A stretch of 64,000 bases of DNA from Allobosea sp. GTDB lineage: Bacteria > Pseudomonadota > Alphaproteobacteria > Rhizobiales > Beijerinckiaceae. The notes beneath the pieces are model-generated. The model had not been told where the DNA came from. It saw only the letters and a list, made by a program, of their open reading frames with translations, and made no database searches. The stretch covers positions 248,001-312,000 of the forward strand of contig NZ_JAFKFX010000023.1 of assembly GCF_017308075.1 (NCBI RefSeq). Direction: 5' to 3'. The position numbers were made by a program, and so were the translations under genes. Positions 1 through 8,235 of this stretch are shown here, piece by piece; the stretch's first letter is position 1, and the number at the start of each line of letters is the position of its first letter.

Positions 1-2
1 GA

Positions 3-1172
3 CGCGACTTCCCGGAGAATGCGCTGCCGGTCGAGGCCGAACGCGAAGGCGTCAGGCTCTCGGGCTTCGCCGGCTTGCCGACCTTCCATCGCGGCACCTC
101 GGCCGGCGTCCACATGGCAGTGAACGGGCGCCCGGTGCGCGACAAGCTGCTGCTCTCGGCGGTGCGCGGCGCCTATGCCGACGTCGTGCCCTCGGACCGG
201 CATCCGGTGCTCTATCTCGACGTGCTCTGCGACCCCGCCGCCGTCGACGTCAACGTCCACCCGGCGAAGAGCGAGGTGCGCTTCCGCGATCCCGCCCTGG
301 TGCGCGGCCTCGTGGTGTCCAGTCTCAAGGCGACGCTGGCGAGCGCCGGCCATCGCGCCACCTCGACCGGCGGCGCCCGCACGCTCGAAGCCTTCCGCGC
401 CGTCTTCTCGGGCGGCGGCTCAGGCGGCGGCGCTGGTTCGATCCAGCGGCCAAACTTCGGCAGCGTTGCCGACTGGCGCCTGCCCGAGCCGCCTGCGCCC
501 GCGGAGCCGCTCCAGTCCGGCTTTTCCGATTTCGCCATGCCCTCGGCCGATGCCCGGGCTCATCTCGCCGAGCCGGCGCAAGATGCGCTCGACCGGCCGC
601 TCGGCGCCGCCCGCGCCCAGGTCCACGGCACCTATCTGATCGCGCAGACCCGCGACGGCATGGTCATCGTCGACCAGCACGCCGCCCATGAGCGGCTGGT
701 CTATGAGCGGCTCAAGGCCGAGCGTGAGAAGAGCGGCATCGCCCGCCAGCCCTTGCTGCTGCCCGAGGTGGTCGAGCTTGACCCGGTCGATGCCGACCGG
801 CTCAACGCGGCGGCCCCCGATCTCGCCTCGCTCGGCCTCGTCATCGAGAGCTTCGGCCCCGGCGCCGTGCTGGTGCGTGAGGCGCCGGCAGCCATAGCTG
901 GCGGCAATCTCCAGGGCATCGTCCGCGATGTCGCCGACACGCTGGCCGAGCATGGCGATACCGGCTCGCTGGAGCGCCGGCTCGACCATGTGCTGGCGAC
1001 CATGGCCTGCCACAACTCGGTCAGGGCCGGACGCCGCCTGCGGCCGGAGGAGATGGACGCGCTGCTGCGCGAGATGGAGGCGACGCCGAATTCCGGCCAG
1101 TGCAATCACGGCCGGCCGACCTATGTCGAGCTCAAACTCGCCGATATCGAGAAGCTGTTCGGGAGAAGGTAG
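3..1172 (+). CDS. mutL: DNA mismatch repair protein MutL (3' part)
   Basis: C-terminal 389 residues of MutL; the reading frame is open at the left window edge, so the N-terminal GHKL ATPase is outside. The visible part begins at the end of the transducer domain (VNGRPVRDK, then [14 protein letters not shown]), passes a low-complexity Pro/Ala linker, and ends in the dimerisation/endonuclease domain. The motif [12 protein letters not shown] matches the metal-binding DQHAxxExxxxE signature of nicking MutL proteins, and the closing CHNSVRAG and GQCNHGRPT blocks are also typical. This fits organisms without MutH, where MutL itself nicks the new strand after MutS recognition. Nothing unusual in the visible part. 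Confidence 0.97.
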   Translation, partial: RDFPENALPVEAEREGVRLSGFAGLPTFHRGTSAGVHMAVNGRPVRDKLLLSAVRGAYADVVPSDRHPVLYLDVLCDPAAVDVNVHPAKSEVRFRDPALVRGLVVSSLKATLASAGHRATSTGGARTLEAFRAVFSGGGSGGGAGSIQRPNFGSVADWRLPEPPAPAEPLQSGFSDFAMPSADARAHLAEPAQDALDRPLGAARAQVHGTYLIAQTRDGMVIVDQHAAHERLVYERLKAEREKSGIARQPLLLPEVVELDPVDADRLNAAAPDLASLGLVIESFGPGAVLVREAPAAIAGGNLQGIVRDVADTLAEHGDTGSLERRLDHVLATMACHNSVRAGRRLRPEEMDALLREMEATPNSGQCNHGRPTYVELKLADIEKLFGRR

Positions 1173-1179
1173 CGCCATC

Positions 1180-1262
1180 CGTCATTGCGAGGAGCGTAGC
1201 GACGACGCAATCCAGGGGGGCTGCGTGAGGCCCCTGGATTGCTTCGCTACGCTCGCAATGGC
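1180..1262. repeat. REP-like palindrome, family A, copy 1
   Basis: Inverted arms CGTCATTGCGAGGAGCGTAG...CAATCCAG and CTGGATTGC...CTCGCAATG close on a short GC-rich loop. The same arm sequences recur at 1602-1687, and a fragment (ATTGCGAGGA) lies at about 44047. It starts a few bases after the mutL stop, so it may also act as a terminator hairpin. Palindromes with these arms are widespread in alphaproteobacterial genomes. Confidence 0.8.
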
Positions 1263-1303
1263 GGCTATTGAGACTCTGGGCCAGCGAAGCCGAAAGGTTG
1301 AGC

Positions 1304-1594
1304 ATGCGCGAACCGGCCGTTTACATCATGGCAAATCAGCGCAACGGAACGCTCTACGTCGGCGTGACCTCGAATTTGGCCGAGCGTGTCTGGCAGCACC
1401 GCGGAGGCCTGACGCCGGGCTTCACCAGACGATATGGCTGCAAGATTCTGGTTTGGCATGAACGTTACGAGCGCATGGCGGAGGCCATCGGACGGGAGAA
1501 GCAGATCAAGGGCGGTTCGCGTGCGAAGAAGTTGGCACTGATCGAGGCGGCGAACCCGAACTGGCGCGATCTTTACGAGGACTTGACCGGCTGA
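1304..1594 (+). CDS. GIY-YIG domain small nuclease-like protein
   Basis: 96-residue protein made of one GIY-YIG domain. The two-strand core is VYIMAN...TLYVGVTS (residues about 6-21), followed by the helix with AERVWQHR and the catalytic-type Glu in AIGREKQIKG. This is the short stand-alone (UPF0213-like) class with no DNA-binding domain; its substrate is unknown. Start chosen at the ATG preceded by AAAGG; a longer in-frame start lies at 1268 but would reach into the repeat. The gene occupies exactly the space between two family A palindromes, which read in from both sides, and no other gene lies in that interval. Such genes are often multicopy in Rhizobiales, so movement with the repeats is possible but not shown here. 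Confidence 0.88.
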   Translation: MREPAVYIMANQRNGTLYVGVTSNLAERVWQHRGGLTPGFTRRYGCKILVWHERYERMAEAIGREKQIKGGSRAKKLALIEAANPNWRDLYEDLTG

Positions 1595-1601
1595 CACCGA
1601 T

Positions 1602-1687
1602 CGTCATTGCGAGCGAAGCGAAGCAATCCGCAACCTGGAGCTCTGCCGCCTCTGGATTGCTTCGTCGCTTCGCGCCTCGCAATGACG
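1602..1687. repeat. REP-like palindrome, family A, copy 2
   Basis: Inverted arms CGTCATTGCGAGCGAAGCG...CAATCC and GGATTGCTTCG...CTCGCAATGACG, the same consensus as 1180-1262. It lies between the convergent ends of the GIY-YIG gene and rsmD, where it could also serve as a two-way terminator. Confidence 0.8.
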
Positions 1688-1694
1688 GGGAGGT

Positions 1695-2255
1695 TCACAC
1701 CGCCCGCAGGAACCGCACCTGCGTCTCGCCATAATCCCGGCGGTCGAGCTCCTCGAAGCCCTCGGGAAGGGCGATCTCCGCACCAGACGCTTCCTCGAAC
1801 ACGACCAGCGCGTCCTTGGCGAGCCAGCCGCCTTCGCGGGCCGAGGCAAGCGCCTTCTCGCCCAGCCTCTTGCGATAGGGTGGGTCGCAGAAGACGAGGT
1901 CGAAGGGCGCCATCGCGCTGATCGGCCCGAGCTTCGTCGCGTCGCGGCGGAAGATCCGGCTGACCCCGGCGAGGCCGAAATTCATCTGGTTCTCGCGGAT
2001 CAGCCCGCGCGCCTCGGCGCCGTCATCGACCAGGAGGGCGAAGGCGGCGCCGCGCGACAAGGCCTCGAAGGCCATGGCGCCGGTGCCGGCGAACAGGTCG
2101 AGCACCCGCGCGCCGGCGACGGCGTCGTCATAGCCATGCGCCAGCACGTTGAAGAGCGATTCCCGCAGCCGGTCCGAAGTCGGGCGGATCGCGCCGATCC
2201 CCGGCTTCGGACTGGCGAGGGGCCGTCCGCCGAAGCGGCCGCCGACGATCCGCAT
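1695..2255 (-). CDS. rsmD: 16S rRNA (guanine(966)-N2)-methyltransferase RsmD
   Basis: 186 residues, full length for RsmD. It methylates G966 of 16S rRNA in the assembled 30S subunit using S-adenosylmethionine. Visible motifs are the N-terminal MRIVGGRFGGR, the SAM-binding loop VLDLFAGTGAMAFEALSRGA (residues about 51-70) and the catalytic DPPY in FDLVFCDPPYRKR. It follows rluB on the same strand with a 72-bp gap that holds a palindrome, so the two are probably cotranscribed. The pair rluB-rsmD is a common alphaproteobacterial neighbourhood. Confidence 0.96.
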   Translation of the reverse strand: MRIVGGRFGGRPLASPKPGIGAIRPTSDRLRESLFNVLAHGYDDAVAGARVLDLFAGTGAMAFEALSRGAAFALLVDDGAEARGLIRENQMNFGLAGVSRIFRRDATKLGPISAMAPFDLVFCDPPYRKRLGEKALASAREGGWLAKDALVVFEEASGAEIALPEGFEELDRRDYGETQVRFLRAV

Positions 2256-2275
2256 CAGATCGCCACGTGTCGGAT

Positions 2276-2324
2276 GGGCATGATGTCATCCGAAAACCGG
2301 TTTCCACTTTTCGGCATCATGCCC
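2276..2324. repeat. Intergenic palindrome, family E (CATGATG...CCGAAAA type)
   Basis: Arms GGGCATGATG(tcat)CCGAAAA and TTTTCGGCATCATGCCC are complementary apart from a 4-base TCAT insertion in the left arm. The loop contains ACCGGTTTCC. This is the common rhizobial GCATGAT...CCGAAAA...TTTTCGG...ATCATGC palindrome. It sits between rluB and rsmD and could attenuate transcription into rsmD. Confidence 0.75.
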
Positions 2325-2327
2325 GCC

Positions 2328-4457
2328 TCAGCCACGCCGGTCGCGCCCGCCGCCGCCTGAACGGGGCGGTCCACCCTTGCCGCCGCCGGGACGCGGGCCC
2401 CGGCCGCCGGGCCTGTCACCGGACGGCTTTCCGCCGAAGGGCTTGCTGCCGAACGACTTGCCGCCGCCCGACCTCTCCCCGAACGGCTTTCCGCCGGAGG
2501 ATTTGCCGCCGAAGGATTTGCCGCCGCCCGGCCTGTCGCCCGAGGGCTTGCCGCGCGGCGGTGCATCGGCCCAGTCGCCGCTGCCCTTCCAGGGGGAATC
2601 GCCGCTGCGATCCGGACCGTACACCTCCTGCGGCGCGCGGGAGGGTCGCTCTCCGCGTGGCACGCGCGGCTTCAGGCCGGTTTCGCGCGGCGGCTCGGCC
2701 GCCGCCGAAGTCCTGACGCGCTCGACCTTGACGCGGCGGCCGCTCGGATCCTCGATCGCCTTGTCGCGCACGCGTATCACGGCGCCGCTGGCTTCGCGGG
2801 CCTGGCGCTCCTCCCTCGGATCGGCGCCCCGGCGCGGCGCGGCGCGGCGCTCGCGCTGCGGCTGCGCCTCCTCGTCGCGCCAGACCGTGCGCTTCCACGG
2901 CTTGTCGCTGCGGTCGTCCTGCGAAGGCGTGCGCTGGACGAAAGGCAGCCCGTCGCGATCCTCGCGCGGGCGTCGGCGCGGCCGGTCGTCGCCAGCGGGC
3001 GCCCGGCCGCGTGCCGGTCGCTCTTCCTGCGGAAGCTCGTCGCGGCGCGGGGCCTCGAAATCGACGCCGGCCTTCGCCATCAGCTCGGTGCCGAGCTGGT
3101 CCTTCAGCACCTTGGAGCGGATTTCGTCGGCCTCGCCCTCGGGCAGGTCGCCGAGCTGGAACGGGCCGAAGGAGATCCGGATCAGCCGGTTCACCTGCAG
3201 GCCGATATGCTCGAGCAGGTTCTTGACCTCGCGGTTCTTGCCTTCGCGCAGATCGACGATCAGCCAGGTATTGGCGCCCTGTTCGCGCTCGAAACGGGCG
3301 TTGACCGGACCGTAATTGACGCCGTCGATGGTAACGCCGTCCTTGAGCGTGTCGAGCCGCTCCTGCGTGACATGGCCGAAGGCGCGCACCCGGTAGCGCC
3401 GCAGCCAGCCGGTTTCCGGCAGTTCCAGCATGCGCGCGAGGCCGCCATCATTGGTCAGCAGCAGCAGGCCTTCGGTGTTGATGTCGAGCCGGCCGATCGA
3501 GAGCACGCGCGGCAGATCCTCCGGCAGCGCGTCGAATACGGTCGGCCGCCCTTCCGGGTCGTGGTTGGTCGTCACGAGGCCGCGCGGCTTGTGATAGAGC
3601 CAGACCCGGGTGCGCTCGCGCGCCGGCAGGGGCTCGCCATCGATCAGCACGACATCGGCGGGACCGATATCGAGCGCCGGGCTGTCGATCACCTCGCCGT
3701 TCACCGTGACGCGGCCCTCGGCGATGATCGCCTCGCAATCGCGGCGCGAGGCGACGCCGGCGCGCGCCATCACCTTGGCGATGCGCTCGGGCTCCAGAAG
3801 CGACGGCAGAATGGTCGGGGTGACCGCCTCGGCGATCTCGGCGGCGCTGCGATGAGCGCGGTCGGGCCGGCCGCGGAACGGCTTGTCGCCGCGCGGGGCA
3901 TCGAAGCGCTTGGCGCCGAAGTCCTTGCCGCCGAAGCCCTTGCCGGCAGGCCTCTCGCCGCGCGGTCGCTCGCCACCTTCGCGCGGCGGCCGGCCGGCGA
4001 AGCGATCCTCGCTGTCACGCGCGCGGAACGGCCGCTCGCCGCCCTCGCGGGGCGGGCGCGAGCCGGCATCGCGGCCGGGCCGCTCGAAACGCGCGGGCCG
4101 TTCGCCGCGCGGCCTCTCGCCTTCGCGGGGCGGCCGGCTGGAGAAACGCTCCTCGCTGCCGCGCTCACGGAAGGGACGTTCGCCGCCTTCGCGGGCCGGC
4201 CGCTCGCCGCTCGGGCGCTCGCGGAAGGGCTTCTTCTCGAAGCGCTTGGCGGGGCGCTCGCCTTCGAAACGCCGCTCCGCGCCTTCGGCCGGGGGGCGCC
4301 GCGGGCGCTCGTCGCCTTCGCGCGAACGGAAGGGCGGCTTGCCGGCGCCGCGGCCTTGCGGCCTGCCGCCGCGCGGGCCGCCATCGCGTCCGCCGCCGTG
4401 TCCACCGCTTCCGCCCTTGCGCGGGCCGCGGTTTTTCTGGTTGTTGTCGTCGCTCAT
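2328..4457 (-). CDS. rluB: Pseudouridine synthase RluB/RsuA family with long Arg/Gly-rich tails
   Basis: 709 residues, more than twice the usual 250-330. The enzyme core is residues about 222-467: an S4 RNA-binding domain (RIAKVMARAGVASRRDCEAI), then the synthase domain with the catalytic Asp in SIGRLDINTEGLLLLTNDG (about residue 322) and the end motif GKNREVKNLLEHIGL. RluB converts U2605 of 23S rRNA to pseudouridine. Residues 1-220 and 470-709 are low-complexity and basic: the N-tail repeats blocks like RPPREGGERPRGERPA, and the C-tail repeats GGGKSFG and GKPSGDRPGG. The start is the ATG opening SDDNNQKNRG; an upstream in-frame extension overlaps tadA and has no protein character. The tails look like disordered RNA-binding arms; their function is unknown. 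Confidence 0.93.
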   Translation of the reverse strand: MSDDNNQKNRGPRKGGSGGHGGGRDGGPRGGRPQGRGAGKPPFRSREGDERPRRPPAEGAERRFEGERPAKRFEKKPFRERPSGERPAREGGERPFRERGSEERFSSRPPREGERPRGERPARFERPGRDAGSRPPREGGERPFRARDSEDRFAGRPPREGGERPRGERPAGKGFGGKDFGAKRFDAPRGDKPFRGRPDRAHRSAAEIAEAVTPTILPSLLEPERIAKVMARAGVASRRDCEAIIAEGRVTVNGEVIDSPALDIGPADVVLIDGEPLPARERTRVWLYHKPRGLVTTNHDPEGRPTVFDALPEDLPRVLSIGRLDINTEGLLLLTNDGGLARMLELPETGWLRRYRVRAFGHVTQERLDTLKDGVTIDGVNYGPVNARFEREQGANTWLIVDLREGKNREVKNLLEHIGLQVNRLIRISFGPFQLGDLPEGEADEIRSKVLKDQLGTELMAKAGVDFEAPRRDELPQEERPARGRAPAGDDRPRRRPREDRDGLPFVQRTPSQDDRSDKPWKRTVWRDEEAQPQRERRAAPRRGADPREERQAREASGAVIRVRDKAIEDPSGRRVKVERVRTSAAAEPPRETGLKPRVPRGERPSRAPQEVYGPDRSGDSPWKGSGDWADAPPRGKPSGDRPGGGKSFGGKSSGGKPFGERSGGGKSFGSKPFGGKPSGDRPGGRGPRPGGGKGGPPRSGGGGRDRRG

Positions 4458-4596
4458 AATGGCTCCAAGAGCAGTCTCGTCGTCGGCCGCGATGAGGGTC
4501 GCAGGGGCCGCGAGGCAAGCCGTCTCCAAATTGGGTCGTAGCCGGCGCTTGTAGCAGGGCCTGCGGCGCGCCGCGAGCGGCAATGATGAGGGTTCG

Positions 4597-5112
4597 ATGA
4601 CATCTGTCGACGCAGGGCGCATCGAGGCCATGTCCGAGACGCCCATATCCGAGACGCCCGACGCCGGGACGCCCACCTCGCCGATGGCGTTGGCGCTGGC
4701 CCAGGCACGCGCCGCGGCCCAGCGCGGCGAGGTTCCGGTCGGTGCGGTGGTCGTGCGGGAGGGAAAGGTGCTCGCCAGCGCCGGCAACCGCACGCTCGAG
4801 CTGAAAGACCCGAGCGCGCATGCCGAGATGCTGGCGATCCGCAGCGCCTGCCAGGAGATCGGCTCCGAGCGGCTGATCGATTGCGATCTCTACGTCACTC
4901 TCGAACCCTGCCCGATGTGTGCGGCGGCGATCTCCTTCGCCAGGCTGCGCCGGCTCTATTTCGGCGCCTATGATCCCAAGGGTGGCGCGGTCGAGAGCGG
5001 TGTTAGGCTCTATGCCAGCCCGACCTGCCACCATCAGCCTGAGGTCTATGGTGGGCTGAGCGAGAGCGAGGCGGCCGCCTTGCTGCGCGATTTTTTCAAG
5101 GAGAGGCGCTGA
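4597..5112 (+). CDS. tadA: tRNA-specific adenosine deaminase TadA
   Basis: 171 residues. Deaminates A34 of tRNA-Arg(ACG) to inosine. The zinc site and catalytic Glu are visible as HAEM (H75, E77) and PCPMC (C105, C108). The first ~28 residues (MTSVDAGRIEAMSETPISET) are not part of the domain, so the start could also be the ATG at 4630. It is divergent from rluB and overlaps the next gene by one base (TGATG), which suggests translational coupling. Confidence 0.95.
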   Translation: MTSVDAGRIEAMSETPISETPDAGTPTSPMALALAQARAAAQRGEVPVGAVVVREGKVLASAGNRTLELKDPSAHAEMLAIRSACQEIGSERLIDCDLYVTLEPCPMCAAAISFARLRRLYFGAYDPKGGAVESGVRLYASPTCHHQPEVYGGLSESEAAALLRDFFKERR

Positions 5113-5627
5113 TGTCGCGGACTGGCGAGGCGGTCGATATCCGCGCAGCCGCGGCTGCGGACCACGATGCCGTCGCGGCGCTCAACCGTGCGGCCTTCGG
5201 TGGTGAGGACGAAGTCGGCATCGTCCAGCGCCTGCGGCGTGACGACCTGGTCGCCGTCGAACTGGTCGCGGTTCGGGCCGAGGCGATCATCGGCTATATC
5301 CTGTTTAGCTGGTTGCCGACTGTGGTGGATGGTCGGGCTGTGAAGACCTTGGCGCTGGCACCGATGGCCGTTCGGCCGGGGGCGCAGAAGCGGGGCATCG
5401 GCGGCAGGCTGATGGCGGCGCTCGACGGGGCGAGGGGCGCGGGAGCAGAGGCGGTGATCGTCCTCGGCCATCCCGGCTATTATCCACGCTTCGGCTTCTC
5501 GGCGGCGCTGGCGAGCAAGTTGGCCTCGCCTTTCTCAGGCGAGGCCTTCATGGCGCTCGAACTGGTTCCGGGTGCGCTGGCGGGGCAGGCGGGGGCGGTG
5601 ACCTATCCGCCGGCCTTCGGACTGTGA
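5112..5627 (+). CDS. GNAT family N-acetyltransferase (YhbS-like)
   Basis: 171 residues of a single GNAT fold. The acetyl-CoA loop is seen as LAPMAVRPGAQKRGIGGRL (residues about 77-95), followed by VIVLGHPGYYPRFGF, the YYPRFGF block typical of the YhbS/COG3153 group. The start codon overlaps the tadA stop. The substrate cannot be told from sequence; the pairing with tadA may be only an operon convenience. Confidence 0.9.
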   Translation: MSRTGEAVDIRAAAAADHDAVAALNRAAFGGEDEVGIVQRLRRDDLVAVELVAVRAEAIIGYILFSWLPTVVDGRAVKTLALAPMAVRPGAQKRGIGGRLMAALDGARGAGAEAVIVLGHPGYYPRFGFSAALASKLASPFSGEAFMALELVPGALAGQAGAVTYPPAFGL

Positions 5628-5664
5628 AGCAGGCCGGGCGCTGACTGCGCAAAGCCAGTCTGTT

Positions 5665-6402
5665 TCAGAGCGTCCGCAGCACCAGATATCCCCCGAGAGC
5701 CAGCAGCCCGGCGAAGAAGCAGAGCTTGAAGGTCGCGGCCGAGATGCGCTGCCGGATTGCCTGGCCAGCGCCCATTCCGGCCAATGCCGGCAGCAGCGCC
5801 AGCAGCGAGGCGCCGGCAACGGCCCAGTCGAGAGCGCCGGCGCCGATGAGCCCGAAGGCGAGCGCCACCGTCGAGACGATGAAGGAGAGGCCGAGCGCCT
5901 GCACCAGCTCTTCCTTCTCGAAGCCGAGCGCCTGCAGATAGGGCACGGCGGGGAGCACGAAGACCCCGGTCGCGGCGGTTGAGATGCCGGTGAGCACGCC
6001 GACAACCGGTCCGAGCCAGCCTTCATGAGCGGCCGGCACACGCAGCTTCGCCGCCTTCAGCCCGACCAGCGCATAGAGGACGAGGGCGATGCCGAGCCAG
6101 AGCGTCGCCGAGCCGTCCTTGGCCTTTTCCAGCAGGCCGGCGCCGGCCCAGGTGCCGAGGCAGGTCCCCGCCAGCATCGGCCAGAGCCGGAGCGCGATCG
6201 CCTTGAGTTTCGGGCCGGAGAGCTGCCAGCCATTGGTCACCAGATTGGGGATCACCAGCAGCGCCGCCGCCTGTGCCGGGGCCATCACCACGCCGAGGAT
6301 GCCGACGGTGATGGTCGGCAGGCCGAGCCCGATCACGCCCTTGACGAAGCCGGCGACCACGAAGGTCGCGGCGATGAAGAAGAGGAGCGTCGTCTGGTCC
6401 AT
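5665..6402 (-). CDS. TSUP family (TauE/SafE-type) membrane transporter
   Basis: 245 residues with about eight hydrophobic segments and the family hallmarks GFVKGVIGLGLPTI near the N-terminus and LTGISTAATGVFVLPAVPYL in the middle. TSUP proteins move sulfite, sulfoacetate, sulfolactate or other organic anions across the inner membrane. It is transcribed away from the HTH regulator gene at 6559; a perfect 10-bp inverted repeat lies in the shared upstream region, which suggests control by that regulator. The substrate is not predictable from this sequence. Confidence 0.9.
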   Translation of the reverse strand: MDQTTLLFFIAATFVVAGFVKGVIGLGLPTITVGILGVVMAPAQAAALLVIPNLVTNGWQLSGPKLKAIALRLWPMLAGTCLGTWAGAGLLEKAKDGSATLWLGIALVLYALVGLKAAKLRVPAAHEGWLGPVVGVLTGISTAATGVFVLPAVPYLQALGFEKEELVQALGLSFIVSTVALAFGLIGAGALDWAVAGASLLALLPALAGMGAGQAIRQRISAATFKLCFFAGLLALGGYLVLRTL

Positions 6403-6472
6403 GGTTCGGCCGGCCCTGTCAGTCGGTGGTCGTGGACTGCTTGTGGCAGTCCTGCCGCCTGCTGTCGCGCCT

Positions 6473-6500
6473 CGACACTACGGTCGCGGTCGTAGTGTCG
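6473..6500. promoter_or_regulatory. Candidate operator between TSUP transporter and HTH regulator
   Basis: Perfect inverted repeat of two 10-bp arms, CGACACTACG and CGTAGTGTCG, with an 8-bp spacer. It lies 71 bp upstream of the TSUP start and 58 bp upstream of the regulator start, a good place to control both divergent promoters. Arm size and spacing suit a winged-helix dimer. A transcript hairpin is the alternative. Confidence 0.6.
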
Positions 6501-6558
6501 CCGCTTGCCTGAGGCGCCATGCCGGCGATGATGGCGCCAGCACGGGGAGGGCGAAGCC

Positions 6559-7311
6559 ATGGCCATGAACGGACCTTATCTCGCCGAAATCGCCCATCTG
6601 ATCGGCGACCCCGCCCGCGCCAACATGCTGCATGCGCTGATGGATGGCCGCGCCCTGACCGCCAAGGAGCTCGCCTTCCTTGCCGGCGTCGCGCCGCAGA
6701 CGGCGAGCGGCCATCTTGCCAAGCTGTTGCAGGGCGGGCTGCTCGGCGTCGCCGTGCAGGGGCGCCATCGCTATTACCGTCTCGCCGGGGCGGATGTCGC
6801 CGCGACCCTGGAGGGGCTGATGGTGCTGTCCGGCGGCCAGCCCACCAGCCGGCGCCTGCCTTCGCGCGTCGGGGCCGATCTCGCCGAGGCGCGGACCTGC
6901 TACGACCATTTCGCCGGCCGGCTCGGCATCGCCATCCATGACGCGCTCGTCGCTGGCGGGCATCTCTCGGTTTCGGAGGGCGGCTATGGTCTGACACGCA
7001 CTGGCGTCGCGGTCTTCGTGGGCCTCGGCATCGACCTTGCCGCCGCACAGAAGGTGCGTCGCGCGCCCTTGCGGCCCTGCCTCGACTGGAGCGAGCGCCG
7101 ACCGCATCTCGCCGGCTCGCTCGCCGCTGCGTTCGCCTGTCGTTGCTTCGAAGCCGGCTGGGTCCGGCGGATCAAGGACAGCCGCGCCGTCCAGCTCACC
7201 GATACCGGGCGTGAGGCGCTCGAGGGAGGCCTGCCGGGGTTCCGCTGTGATGCGCCGACGGTGGTACGTCATTCTCTGGCGGAGCGAAGCGCAGACCCGA
7301 GAATCTCATGA
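6559..7311 (+). CDS. ArsR-type winged-helix transcriptional regulator
   Basis: 250 residues. Residues about 8-80 form a winged helix of the ArsR type (LIGDPARANMLHALMDGRALTAKELAFLAGV, then QTASGHLAKLLQGGLL and the wing RHRYYRLAG). The remainder is a second domain with ARTCYDHFAGRLGIAIHDAL and Cys-rich FACRCFEAGWVRRI, a layout known for two-domain ArsR proteins. GGGGAGG stands 8 bases before the ATG. Its last ~14 codons are inside a family D palindrome (7267-7366), so the native C-terminus was probably shorter. The likely target is the divergent TSUP gene. Confidence 0.88.
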   Translation: MAMNGPYLAEIAHLIGDPARANMLHALMDGRALTAKELAFLAGVAPQTASGHLAKLLQGGLLGVAVQGRHRYYRLAGADVAATLEGLMVLSGGQPTSRRLPSRVGADLAEARTCYDHFAGRLGIAIHDALVAGGHLSVSEGGYGLTRTGVAVFVGLGIDLAAAQKVRRAPLRPCLDWSERRPHLAGSLAAAFACRCFEAGWVRRIKDSRAVQLTDTGREALEGGLPGFRCDAPTVVRHSLAERSADPRIS

Positions 7312-7366
7312 CCAGATGCCGCTGGTTTCCGAGGTGCTCGGGCCTTCGGCCCGCCCCGGAATGACG
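7267..7366. repeat. Composite palindromic repeat, family D
   Basis: Begins CGTCATTCTC and ends GGAATGACG, with inner segments ACCCGAGAATCTCATGACC and the hairpin CGGGCC-TTC-GGCCCG at 7339-7353. It overlaps the end of the HTH regulator gene and stops 2 bases before the patatin gene, filling the convergent gap. Confidence 0.7.
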
Positions 7367-7368
7367 CC

Positions 7369-8235
7369 TCATGCCGATACTCGCTGCTCCAGCGCCTGCG
7401 ACAGCTTGCGCTTGACTTCGTCCTTCACCGGCGCGGCGGCATCGAGGATCGCCTGTGTCCTGAAGAAATCGAGCGGGCCGAAGCCGTCGCCGCCGGCCCT
7501 AATCAGGATGTCGGGCGGCTGGCGTTCGACCATGCGCTGGACGAGGGCGCGCGTCAGGATCTGCGTGACGCCGACGAGAGCCTCCAGAGGCTCCGGCACC
7601 CGGCTGTCGCTGACCATGGCCGGGGCGCTGGTGTCGATGGCGAGCACGATGCGGTTCGTGGCGATCAGCCGGTCATAGGGCAGGGGATTGACCGCACCGC
7701 CGTCGATCAGCACCCGCCCGCCGATCGTCACCGGCCGGATCAGGCCGGGGATCGCCAGCGAGGCGGCGACCGCTGGTGTCAGCGGCCCGCTGCCGATCAC
7801 CACCTCCTCGTGCAGATGGTAGTCGGTCGCGACCGCGAGGAAGGGGGTGCCGAGCTCCTCGAAGCGATCCGGCACCTTTTCGGGCCAGAACAGGTCGAGC
7901 AGGCGCTCGCCGTCGAGCAGCACCGGATTGCCGAAGCCGCGCCAGAGATCGGCGAACTTGCCGACGCGCGCTTCGAGCAGCCGGGCGATCACCCTCGCGC
8001 GATCGCGGAAGGTCGTCTCGACATGCTCGCGCAAGTCGCGGCCGGAGAGCCCGGCGGCATAGGCGGCGCCGATGATCGCACCCATCGACGAGCCGGCGAT
8101 CAGTACGGGCCTGATCCCGAGTTCGTCGAGCGCTTCGAGCACCAGGATATGGCTCAGCCCGCGCGCTCCACCGGAGCCGAGCGCGAGGACGAGTTCCGGC
8201 GCGCCGGTCGGGGCGGGAGAAGGCAAGGTCGTCAT
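7369..8235 (-). CDS. Patatin-like phospholipase
   Basis: 288 residues with the full patatin catalytic set: the oxyanion loop GSGGARG (residues 20-26), nucleophile elbow GSSMG (Ser50), and the Asp of the dyad in LIDGGAVNPLP. Members are Ser-Asp lipid acyl hydrolases of the RssA/YchK-like bacterial type; no signal peptide is visible, so it is probably cytoplasmic. The ATG overlaps the dehalogenase stop (ATGA), making it the last gene of the vapB-vapC-dehalogenase-patatin operon. A longer upstream frame exists but only reads the neighbour in another phase. Confidence 0.92.
   Translation of the reverse strand: MTTLPSPAPTGAPELVLALGSGGARGLSHILVLEALDELGIRPVLIAGSSMGAIIGAAYAAGLSGRDLREHVETTFRDRARVIARLLEARVGKFADLWRGFGNPVLLDGERLLDLFWPEKVPDRFEELGTPFLAVATDYHLHEEVVIGSGPLTPAVAASLAIPGLIRPVTIGGRVLIDGGAVNPLPYDRLIATNRIVLAIDTSAPAMVSDSRVPEPLEALVGVTQILTRALVQRMVERQPPDILIRAGGDGFGPLDFFRTQAILDAAAPVKDEVKRKLSQALEQRVSA

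Noticed and set aside
2377-2570. Possible CRISPR or tandem DNA repeats
   Set aside because: The short repeated units are codons of the Gly/Lys/Phe-rich tail of rluB, with no constant repeat and unique spacer pattern.
3207-4541. 444-residue plus-strand frame over rluB
   Set aside because: Antisense to the repetitive rluB tails; its apparent repeats mirror those of the real protein.
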